From assembly GCA_035765755.1 (NCBI GenBank), contig DASTWW010000056.1:1-5690 (forward strand): a stretch of 5,690 bases of DNA, written 5' to 3'. The stretch comes from DASSKA01 sp035765755 (GTDB lineage Bacteria > Actinomycetota > Actinomycetes > Propionibacteriales > Nocardioidaceae). Positions 1-5,546 of the stretch are shown here, piece by piece. Position 1 is the first letter of the stretch. Each line of letters starts with the position of its first letter. The notes beneath the pieces were generated by a model. The model was given only the letters and a program-made list of their open reading frames with translations, searched no databases and was not told where the DNA came from. A program made the position numbers and the translations under genes.

Positions 1-1007
1 GCGAGGTCGGGAGCCTCGACGCTGATCTGCCGGTCGAACCGGCCCGGGCGCAGCAGCGCCGGGTCGAGGATGTCCGGCCGGTTGGTGGCCGCGATCAGGA
101 TCACGCCGCCGCGCACGTCGAAGCCGTCCATCTCGACCAGCAGCTGGTTGAGCGTCTGCTCGCGCTCGTCGTGGCCGCCGCCCATGCCGGCACCACGGTG
201 CCGGCCGACGGCGTCGATCTCGTCGATGAACACGATCGCCGGGGCGTTCTCCTTGGCCTGCTCGAACAGGTCGCGGACCCGGGAGGCACCGACACCGACG
301 AACATCTCCACGAAGTCCGAGCCGGAGATGGAGTAGAACGGCACGCCCGCCTCGCCCGCCACCGCGCGGGCGAGCAGGGTCTTGCCGGTGCCGGGCTGGC
401 CGTAGAGCAGCACGCCCTTGGGGATCTTCGCGCCGACCGCCTGGAACTTGGCCGGCTCCTGGAGGAACTCCTTGATCTCGCCGAGCTCCTCGATGGCCTC
501 CTCGCAGCCGGCCACGTCGGAGAAGGTGGTCTTCGGCATGTCCTTGGAGATCAGCTTCGCCTTGGACTTGGCGAACTGCATCACCCGGCCGCCGCCGCCC
601 TGCACCTGGTTCATCAAGAACAGGAACAACAGGATGATCAGCACGAACGGCAGCAGCGTTGCCAGGATCGACCCGATCAGACTGGGCTGCGGGTTCTGGT
701 CGTTGTACTGCTGGAGCTGGCCGGCGTCGACCTGCTTCTGGGCGAGCTGGAGCAGGTCGCGCTGCTGACCCGACACCCAGTCGGCGGTGACCTTCTGGCC
801 GTTGTCCAGGGTGGCTCGCATCTGCTGGTCGCCGTCGACGAACAGGATGGTCTTGACCGAGCCGTCCTTGAGGTGGCCGACCATGGCGGAGGTGTTGATC
901 TGGTTGTAGCCACCGTTGGGAGCGAGGTACTGCAGGGCGATGAGCACGCCGACCACAGCCACGACGATCCACAGCCAGGGACCTCGGAAAATGCGCTTCA
1001 CGTCCAT
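1..1007 (-). CDS. ftsH: ATP-dependent zinc metalloprotease FtsH, N-terminal part (gene runs off the left edge)
   Basis: FtsH is a membrane-anchored hexameric AAA+ protease that degrades misassembled membrane proteins and selected cytosolic regulators. The window holds 335 codons plus two bases from the start. Seen directly: a short basic N-terminus (MDVKRIFRGP), a first membrane segment at about residues 11–29, an extracytoplasmic FtsH_ext domain at about 30–110, and a second membrane segment at about 112–132. A Gly-rich linker follows, then the AAA+ module with Walker A GQPGTGKT (203–210), Walker B VFIDEIDA (259–266), and the second region of homology with AATNRPDILDPALLRPGRFD (306–325). The zinc site (HEXGH) and protease domain lie off the window. 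The start is fixed by homology of the N-terminus and by the lack of an upstream in-frame start as far as the Shine-Dalgarno sequence. The gene follows hpt by 225 bp on the same strand, the usual Gram-positive order. The family assignment is certain. Confidence 0.98.
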   Translation of the reverse strand, partial: MDVKRIFRGPWLWIVVAVVGVLIALQYLAPNGGYNQINTSAMVGHLKDGSVKTILFVDGDQQMRATLDNGQKVTADWVSGQQRDLLQLAQKQVDAGQLQQYNDQNPQPSLIGSILATLLPFVLIILLFLFLMNQVQGGGGRVMQFAKSKAKLISKDMPKTTFSDVAGCEEAIEELGEIKEFLQEPAKFQAVGAKIPKGVLLYGQPGTGKTLLARAVAGEAGVPFYSISGSDFVEMFVGVGASRVRDLFEQAKENAPAIVFIDEIDAVGRHRGAGMGGGHDEREQTLNQLLVEMDGFDVRGGVILIAATNRPDILDPALLRPGRFDRQISVEAPDL

Positions 1008-1034
1008 GTGCCGGGGGATGCTCCCCGTCCTCCT
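1008..1034 (-). promoter_or_regulatory. ftsH leader: AGGAGG separated from ATG by a hairpin
   Basis: Read on the minus strand, a consensus AGGAGG (1029–1034) lies 21 nt before the ftsH ATG, which is too far for normal initiation. Between them is a perfect 5-bp stem with a 3-nt loop, GGGGA-GCA-TCCCC (1014–1026). If this 13-nt hairpin folds, the effective gap falls to 8 nt, the usual distance. A weaker purine run, GGGGAG, lies inside the stem and would be hidden by the fold. The bases are seen directly; the spacing function is inferred. Confidence 0.5.
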
Positions 1035-1098
1035 GCCAGTTCAAACCGCTTTAGACGTACCGACGCTACACGGGGGCACCAACGCGCCCGTGCCGCCT

Positions 1099-1112
1099 CG
1101 GAGACGTCTCCG
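1099..1112. promoter_or_regulatory. 14-bp perfect palindrome upstream of ftsH, possible operator
   Basis: CGGAGACGTCTCCG is perfectly self-complementary and sits 92 bp before the ftsH start, in the only sizeable gap between hpt and ftsH. A palindrome without a loop and without a T tract fits a dimeric protein site better than a terminator. I cannot match it to a known regulator, and no convincing -35/-10 pair could be placed around it. Confidence 0.35.
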
Positions 1113-1198
1113 TGGACCATTGTCCCGCGAAAAGCGCAACGGCTCCAATCGGCGGGAGGTTCCCGGTCGATCGGCGCGTTCGCCAGCAGCGGAAGGTG

Positions 1199-1213
1199 CC
1201 CGGCTCCTCCGGG
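1199..1213 (-). terminator. Weak hairpin 19 bp after the hpt stop codon
   Basis: Downstream of hpt the minus strand reads CCCGG-AGGAG-CCGGG, a 5-bp GC stem with a 5-nt loop. No U tract follows, so it is at best a partial terminator or mRNA 3'-end stabiliser of the kind seen in high-GC actinobacteria. It may be chance in such GC-rich DNA. Confidence 0.2.
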
Positions 1214-1232
1214 TTGCTCGGGTTCGGTCCGC

Positions 1233-1784
1233 TCAGGAGTACACGTGCGGCGCCAGTGTGCCGATCGAGCGCAGGTTGCGGTACCTCTCGTTGAAGTCCA
1301 GGCCGTAGCCGACCACGAACTCGTCGGGGATGTCGTATCCGACGTACTTCACGTCCACACTCATCTGCTGCGCCTCCGGCTTGCGCAGCAGCGTGCAGAT
1401 ATCCACCGACGCCGGCCCGCGCGAGCTCAGGTTCGACACCAGCCAGGACAGCGTCAGCCCGGTGTCGATGATGTCCTCCACCACCAGCACGTGCCGGCCG
1501 TTGATGTCGGTGTCCAGGTCCTTGAGGATCCGGACCACACCAGAAGACTTCGTCCCCGCGCCGTACGACGAGATGGCCATCCAGTCCATCTCCACGTGCC
1601 GGTTGAACTGCCGCGCGAGGTCGGCCATCACCATGACGGCCCCCTTCAGCACGCCCACCAGGAGCAGCTCCCGCCCTTCGTAGTCCCGCTCGATCTGCTG
1701 GGCCAGCTCCGCCAGGCGGTCCTGGATCTGCTTCTCGGAGTAGAGGATGTCGACCAGGTCGCCTTCGACGTGGGATTCGTCCAT
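1233..1784 (-). CDS. hpt: Hypoxanthine (guanine) phosphoribosyltransferase, purine salvage
   Basis: The 183-residue cytosolic enzyme transfers the phosphoribosyl group of PRPP to hypoxanthine or guanine, giving IMP or GMP. It is full length for the bacterial family. Seen: LKG (47–49), matching the PRPP pyrophosphate-binding loop; SSYG (72–75), the flexible catalytic loop; VVEDIIDTGLTL (101–112), the PRPP-binding signature with the two acidic residues; and DIPDEFVVGYGLD (151–163), which contacts the purine. The C-terminus ERYRNLRSIGTLAP is typical of actinobacterial Hpt. The chosen ATG has an AGG 9 nt upstream; the reading frame stays open further upstream, but that stretch shows no family similarity. 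In related genomes tilS precedes hpt directly on the same strand. Here a 1.3-kb plus-strand segment separates them, so hpt probably depends on its own promoter in 1785–1867, where I could not identify clear boxes. Confidence 0.97.
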   Translation of the reverse strand: MDESHVEGDLVDILYSEKQIQDRLAELAQQIERDYEGRELLLVGVLKGAVMVMADLARQFNRHVEMDWMAISSYGAGTKSSGVVRILKDLDTDINGRHVLVVEDIIDTGLTLSWLVSNLSSRGPASVDICTLLRKPEAQQMSVDVKYVGYDIPDEFVVGYGLDFNERYRNLRSIGTLAPHVYS

Positions 1785-1867
1785 GGGCGTCAGCCTGCCA
1801 CAGGGGCTGCCACTACGGCCCTCGGCCCCTCGGACACCCGGGCTCTTCGATCCACGGCCCCCGAATT

Positions 1868-1920
1868 GTGGTGGCGAACGACACATTTCATCGCCGCGGA
1901 CATGTCGTTTGCCGCCACTT
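1868..1920. repeat. Palindromic element, left copy (A)
   Basis: This 53-bp imperfect inverted repeat has arms GTGGTGGCGAACGACA (1868–1883) and TGTCGTTTGCCGCCAC (1903–1918), with a 19-nt middle. The two arm mismatches become U·G and G·U pairs in a plus-strand transcript, so a 16-bp RNA stem is still possible. It matches the right copy at 3133–3185 at 45 of 53 positions without gaps. It lies 83 bp upstream of the hpt start and 111 bp before the putative start of the nuclease-like gene, in the divergent gap. It could be a cassette boundary, a dispersed palindromic repeat, or an operator. Confidence 0.85.
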
Positions 1921-2010
1921 ACCTCGTTGCTCGCTGGCCGGAAGCACTCCACAGGCGGTGGGATGCCGTTGTCGTCCACGGCCGGGAAAGCGGGAGGGTC
2001 ATGCCACGCC

Positions 2011-2023
2011 GTTCCTCCGGAAC
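2011..2023 (+). other. Small hairpin just before the plus-strand gene
   Basis: GTTCC-TCC-GGAAC forms a perfect 5-bp stem with a 3-nt loop, ending 8 bases before the ATG at 2032. It could affect initiation of the nuclease-like gene if that start is used. It may equally be chance. Confidence 0.2.
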
Positions 2024-2031
2024 ATCGCGGA

Positions 2032-3123
2032 ATGACGGCTTCTCTTCATGGACCTCATGGCTCCGGTCCGAGCTCGCTCGCCGCGGCTGCGGTGACCGGT
2101 TCCATGCCCGGCGCCATGGACAATCCAGCTGCGTGTCGCGGGCGTCTCCGGACCCGGGGCTGGGTCAAGGTGAGCCATGGCTTGTACCGCCCGGACCTCG
2201 AGGCGTCCGATCTCCGGGCCGGTCTCCAGGCCGAGCTCCTCGCCTGGCGACTCGTCCTGCCGCGGTCAGGAGCTTTCACGCATCTCACCGCCGCTGCGGT
2301 CTACGGCCTCTGGCTACCGCCCTTGCCGACTGGCCTGCCGATCTTCGCCAGCATGAGCCGCGACGGGGTCCGACCCGAGCGGAGCGGCCTGCACGTCACC
2401 CGGCTCGTCTTCGCTCCGCCCCCAACCGTCGTGGCCGGACTCCCACTCATGCCAGTCGCCGAGAGCATTCTGGCGTGCGCTGTGCACCTGCGGGTGTTGG
2501 ACCTCGTCGTGCTCTGCGACGCCGCGCTGCACCTGCGCCTGTGCACCCTCGACGAGCTGAAGGCGGTTGCGGCGCTCCAAAGGCGGGGCGCTCCAATGTT
2601 GCGCAGGGCGCTCCGCTACGTCGATGCCCGCTCCGAGTCAGCCTGGGAGACGCTGCTGCGGATCCTGCACGTCATCTGCGGGATCCCCGTCGAGCCGCAG
2701 GCGATCATCACGGCACCAGATGGAACGTTCGTCGCGAAGGCCGACCTGCTGATCAAGGGGACGCGGACGCTGCATGAGTACGACGGGGAGGACCACCTCC
2801 GGCGACCACGACAGCGGAAGGACCTGAAACGCAACCGTCGGCTGGACCGGAACGAGTACATCCGCCGTGGCTACACCTCCCAGGACGTGCTCTACCAGGC
2901 GATCGGGATCCTGCGCGACGCCGATGCGTCCCTACGTCGGCCGCACCGGCCGGAGCGCATTCGCAAGTGGCATGTCCTGCTGGCCGACTCGCTGTTCTCA
3001 CCCAGCGGGACCCAGCGGTTCCTGGACCGGCTGGTGGCCGGCCGCGGCGTCCGGCTTGAACCAGGGCAGTCGCGCGCGAGGCGCCTAGGAACGTGCACCA
3101 GCCCCGGGCCCGGAGGACGCTGA
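2032..3123 (+). CDS. HTH plus DUF559/Vsr-like endonuclease-fold protein (AbiEi-type architecture), palindrome-flanked
   Basis: This is a 363-residue protein of unproven function. Residues about 29–52 (ending RGWVKVSHGLYRP) resemble the winged-helix start found in AbiEi-like proteins, where a 'GW..V..GLYR' strand pair follows two helices. The middle includes SGAFTHLTAAAVYGLW, a signature seen in many actinobacterial proteins of this type. The C-terminal part resembles DUF559/Vsr-type PD-(D/E)XK nucleases: SAWETLLR with Glu206, KADLLI with Asp238, then HEYDGEDH with Glu249, Asp251 and Glu253, a basic helix KDLKRN, and RRGY. No methyltransferase, toxin or transposase gene adjoins it. The start is uncertain: there is no clear Shine-Dalgarno sequence, and ATG at 2104 or 2116 or GTG at 2092 are alternatives. 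I chose 2032 because the later starts would cut the HTH. In codons 2281–2460, 10 of 60 end in A or T, against 1 of 48 in a stretch of the DUF2342 gene. It is the only long plus-strand gene, and nuclease activity is inferred. Confidence 0.85.
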   Translation: MTASLHGPHGSGPSSLAAAAVTGSMPGAMDNPAACRGRLRTRGWVKVSHGLYRPDLEASDLRAGLQAELLAWRLVLPRSGAFTHLTAAAVYGLWLPPLPTGLPIFASMSRDGVRPERSGLHVTRLVFAPPPTVVAGLPLMPVAESILACAVHLRVLDLVVLCDAALHLRLCTLDELKAVAALQRRGAPMLRRALRYVDARSESAWETLLRILHVICGIPVEPQAIITAPDGTFVAKADLLIKGTRTLHEYDGEDHLRRPRQRKDLKRNRRLDRNEYIRRGYTSQDVLYQAIGILRDADASLRRPHRPERIRKWHVLLADSLFSPSGTQRFLDRLVAGRGVRLEPGQSRARRLGTCTSPGPGGR

Positions 3124-3127
3124 CCTC

Positions 3128-3188
3128 GGAAAGTGGCGGCAAACGACACGAATCACCGCCGCGAACATGGCGTTTGCCGCCACTTTCC
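3128..3188. repeat. Palindromic element, right copy (B), with perfect 18-bp arms
   Basis: The left arm GGAAAGTGGCGGCAAACG (3128–3145) is exactly complementary to the right arm at 3171–3188, with a 25-nt middle. The outer 53 bp (3133–3185) match copy A at 45 of 53 positions in the same orientation. It begins 4 bp after the stop codon of the nuclease-like gene and ends 74 bp before the tilS stop, so it lies where two transcripts converge. There is no T tract on either side, so it is not a classic intrinsic terminator. As RNA it would still form a very stable 3' stem that could protect or end the transcript. Its perfect arms, compared with the diverged copy A, suggest it is the better preserved copy. 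Confidence 0.92.
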
Positions 3189-3262
3189 CGGTAACGCTTC
3201 TCGGCGGGATCTTCCGCGACGGATTTTGGAGACCCCGCGGCGGCCAGGACTGACCGGGCTCG

Positions 3263-4363
3263 TCAGGCGCGGGCCAACCGGAGGAGGTGCCCGTCGCGGC
3301 TGGCGTGCACATGACCCGGAAGCTCGACGCGGGTCTGTCCTCGGTAGGCCATCACCAGCTCGTCGATGCCCAGCACGTGCACCCGGAACAGCTCACCGGA
3401 CGGGCAGCCGGCGTCCAAGGCGCCGAGCCGAAGAACCCGGAGCCGGATCGCCTCGTCGAGCGCAGCGAGCGCGCCGGCATCGAGCGCAACGCCTGTCGCA
3501 TCGGCCGATCCCGCCCCAGCCGCCCGCCCAGCCGACCGGGCACCTGAATCCAGCCCGGCTACCCCGGCCGATCCGACCGCCGTGGCCGACCCGGCCGCAG
3601 GCGGCCCCGCGTCCGAGTCGAGCCGGTGCCCGTCGTACCACTGCTGCGCGATCCGGTCCAGCGCCTCAACGTCGGCCCGGACCATCTCCCCGGTCCGAGC
3701 CAGTGCGGCGGCGACCCCGGGGCCGAGCTCGGCCTCGAGGACGGGTAGCACCCGGTGCCGGATCCGGGAGCGGGTGAACCGCGGGTCGGTGTTGTGCGGG
3801 TCGCTCCAGTACGAGATGCCCTCCGCCCGGCAGGCCGCCTCGGTCTCGGCGCGGGTCAGCTCGAGCAGCGGCCGCAAGAACAGCCCGTCGAGCGATCGCG
3901 GCATCCCGGCCAACGACCGGCCGCCAGATCCCCGGGTCAGTCCGAGAAGCACGGTCTCGGCCTGGTCGTCGCGGGTGTGCCCGAGAAGTACGACGGAGGA
4001 CCCGTGCTCGGCGGCGACCTTCGACAGCGCGGCGTACCTCTCCCGCCGAGCCGCCGCCTCGATCCCCTCCCCAGCAGGGTCGACCTGCACCCGCACCGAG
4101 ACGGTGTCCGTCGCTCCGAGCCGCTCCATCTGCGCGACGACCGCGGCGGAGTGGTCGGCGGAGCCGTCCTGGAGCCCGTGGTCGACCGTCACGCCCACCA
4201 CGGGCACCGACAGCTTCCGGGCCTCGAACACCGTCGCCGCCAGCAGGGCCAGGGAGTCGGCTCCGCCGGAACAGGCGACCAGGACCGGGCCGGCGCCGAA
4301 GCAGTCGGCGAGGGTACGACGGAGGGCCAGCCGCACCGCGGCAACGGCGGGAGCCGGACCCAT
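3263..4363 (-). CDS. tilS: tRNA(Ile)-lysidine synthetase TilS
   Basis: TilS uses ATP to attach lysine to the wobble cytidine (C34) of the CAU-anticodon tRNA-Ile. This switches the tRNA to read AUA and to be charged with isoleucine. The protein has 366 residues. Seen: the PP-loop ATP site SGGADS (32–37), VTVDHGLQDGS (58–68), GHTRDDQAET (128–137), RGSGGRSLAGM (144–154), RPLLELTRAE (164–173), and WSDPHNTDPRFTRSRIR (186–202). A poorly conserved Ala/Gly/Ser-rich stretch (about 250–292) follows the catalytic domain. The C-terminal part is short, as in other actinobacteria, and lacks most of the extra domains of the E. coli enzyme. The start ATG is 4 bases after the stop codon of the DUF2342 gene, which implies translational coupling; only a weak purine run precedes it. 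The reading frame is open further upstream, but that sequence is the other gene read out of frame. Confidence 0.96.
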   Translation of the reverse strand: MGPAPAVAAVRLALRRTLADCFGAGPVLVACSGGADSLALLAATVFEARKLSVPVVGVTVDHGLQDGSADHSAAVVAQMERLGATDTVSVRVQVDPAGEGIEAAARRERYAALSKVAAEHGSSVVLLGHTRDDQAETVLLGLTRGSGGRSLAGMPRSLDGLFLRPLLELTRAETEAACRAEGISYWSDPHNTDPRFTRSRIRHRVLPVLEAELGPGVAAALARTGEMVRADVEALDRIAQQWYDGHRLDSDAGPPAAGSATAVGSAGVAGLDSGARSAGRAAGAGSADATGVALDAGALAALDEAIRLRVLRLGALDAGCPSGELFRVHVLGIDELVMAYRGQTRVELPGHVHASRDGHLLRLARA

Positions 4364-4367
4364 CGGG

Positions 4368-5528
4368 CTACCCGTGCACCCGGCGGACCCAGCTCTCCGG
4401 GTCCGCGATCTCGTCCTTCGAGGGCAGCGCGGACGGCTCCACCCATACCTTGTTGAGCCCGTCCATGCCGACCTGGTCGACCACGCCGCGGACGAAGACG
4501 GCACCGTTGCGGTACTGCGCCATCTTCGCGTCCAGCCCGAGCAGCTTGCGCAGCACCCGGTCCAGAGGGCTGACACCCTTGCGGCGGTGGTTGAACTTGC
4601 GGCGGATCTCCGCGACCGAGGGGATCACCTCGGGCCCGACCCCGTCCATCACCACGTCGGCGTGCCCCTCGAGCAGCGACATCACCGCGGTGATCCGGTC
4701 CACCACCTCGCGCTGCTCGGGCGAGGTGACCAGGTCGAGCAGGCTGGTGTCGTCGTCGCCGCGGACCAGGTCAGAAATCCGGCGGACGCCCTCGCCGAGC
4801 AGGCCGGCCAGCTTGCCCGGGTCCACCTCGACGCTCGAGACCAGCTTGGCGATCTCGCCGTGGATGTGGTCACGCATCCAGGGCACCGCGGTGAACTGCA
4901 CCCGGTGGGTCTCCTCGTGCAGGCACACCCAGAGCCGGAAGTCGGCGGGATCGACGCTCATCTGGCGTTCGACGTGCACGATGTTCGGTGCGACCAGCAG
5001 CAGCCGGCCGGCTGGCGGCCGCAGATCGGCGTCCGCCCCGTCCGACGTACCCGCCCCCGCCGCACCCATCCCGTCCGGCGTACCCGCCGGCTGAGCAGAG
5101 GGGCCCGGCGGCAGCGCCGGTGCCGCGTAGAACGGATCGAACTGGCCGAGCACCTTCGAGGACAGGAAGCCGAGCAGGCCGCCGAGCTCCAGACCGGTGA
5201 CCCGGGAGCCGACCGCCTGCACCATCGGCGAGGGCGGGCCCTTGCGCTGCTGGAGCTTGTCGACCAGCGGCGAGATCACCGTCGCGAAGCCGTCCACGTT
5301 GGCCTGAATCCAGCCGGTGCGGTCGACGACCAGCAGCGGGGCGCTGCGCTCCTCGGCGACCAGGCCGGTGTACTCGCGGACCAGCGGGGTGGACCGCTCC
5401 GCGTCAGCGCGCAGCTCGGCGACCACGTCCTCCGCCTCGGGTCGGGAGATGGCGGGGCCGCTGCCGGCCACCGTGGATGCCGCCGTGACGGCGAGATCCC
5501 AGTCGACCATCGAGGAACGCTCAGGCAT
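4368..5528 (-). CDS. DUF2342 / Zincin_2 family putative zinc-dependent metalloprotease
   Basis: This 386-residue protein belongs to an actinobacterial family of unknown substrate, equivalent to Rv3626c of Mycobacterium tuberculosis in the same gene context. Seen: VDWDLAV (8–14) at the N-terminus, typical of the family; the zinc-binding motif HEETH (204–208), where two His bind metal and Glu is the catalytic base; and EGHAD (287–291), whose Glu is a likely third ligand. The C-terminal FNHRRKG (312–318) and a conserved Gln-Tyr-Arg-Asn-Gly stretch (338–342) also fit. There is no signal peptide or membrane segment, so it is probably cytoplasmic. Residues about 138–172 form a Pro/Gly/Ala-rich insert with an internal repeat (AGTPDG, AGTSDG). 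The first ATG is preferred over Met7 because AAGG lies 7 nt before it, while Met7 has no such site. tilS follows after 4 bases. Proteolysis is inferred from the motif only. Confidence 0.93.
   Translation of the reverse strand: MPERSSMVDWDLAVTAASTVAGSGPAISRPEAEDVVAELRADAERSTPLVREYTGLVAEERSAPLLVVDRTGWIQANVDGFATVISPLVDKLQQRKGPPSPMVQAVGSRVTGLELGGLLGFLSSKVLGQFDPFYAAPALPPGPSAQPAGTPDGMGAAGAGTSDGADADLRPPAGRLLLVAPNIVHVERQMSVDPADFRLWVCLHEETHRVQFTAVPWMRDHIHGEIAKLVSSVEVDPGKLAGLLGEGVRRISDLVRGDDDTSLLDLVTSPEQREVVDRITAVMSLLEGHADVVMDGVGPEVIPSVAEIRRKFNHRRKGVSPLDRVLRKLLGLDAKMAQYRNGAVFVRGVVDQVGMDGLNKVWVEPSALPSKDEIADPESWVRRVHG
5037..5088. repeat. 33-bp-period in-frame repeat inside the DUF2342 gene
   Basis: A 19-base unit at 5037–5055 recurs at 5070–5088 with one mismatch. 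The 33-base offset is exactly 11 codons, so the duplication keeps the reading frame and yields the paired AGTPDG and AGTSDG peptides. It lies in the low-complexity insert, away from the zinc site, and probably arose by slippage. Confidence 0.7.
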
Positions 5529-5546
5529 ACACCGACCTTACGGTGT
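5529..5546 (-). promoter_or_regulatory. Ribosome-binding site in the loop of a hairpin abutting the DUF2342 start
   Basis: On the minus strand ACACCG-TAAGGT-CGGTGT is a perfect 6-bp stem with a 6-nt loop. The loop contains the Shine-Dalgarno bases AAGG, and the stem ends directly at the ATG. A second perfect hairpin, GCCCG-CTT-CGGGC (5547–5559), is stacked immediately upstream. Together they take up 31 of the 38 bases between the genes. This supports the first ATG as start and suggests structure-sensitive translation, which is inference. Confidence 0.5.

Noticed and set aside
1115..1126. Inverted repeat GGAC-CATT-GTCC near the ftsH promoter region
   Set aside because: The 4-bp arms are expected by chance in GC-rich DNA.
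1785..1979. Longer Hpt reading frame starting at 1979
   Set aside because: It would run through palindrome A and has no family similarity. Hpt proteins of this type begin close to the ATG at 1784.
171..2777. Very long plus-strand open frame of 868 codons
   Set aside because: It is antisense to ftsH and hpt and then out of frame with the nuclease-like gene. Its His/Arg/Leu-rich composition is what GC-rich antisense frames give, and it shows no domain.
1868..3188. Classical insertion sequence bounded by terminal inverted repeats
   Set aside because: The two ends are each internally palindromic and in direct orientation. No transposase motif or target duplication is seen, so an ordinary IS does not fit.
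3128..3188. CRISPR repeat or tRNA/attachment site
   Set aside because: There are only two copies 1.2 kb apart with no spacer array, no tRNA fold, and no integrase gene nearby.
3133..3777. Plus-strand open frame opposite the 3' half of tilS
   Set aside because: It is Arg/Pro/Ala-rich shadow sequence starting inside palindrome B, without motifs, while the opposite strand is clearly TilS.
4364..4576. Longer TilS reading frame starting at 4576
   Set aside because: These 71 codons overlap the end of the DUF2342 gene out of frame and have no TilS similarity. The ATG at 4363 fits the 4-base junction.
3755..5094. Plus-strand open frames opposite tilS and the DUF2342 gene
   Set aside because: The composition reflects the GC-biased antisense strand, and conserved family motifs are on the minus strand.
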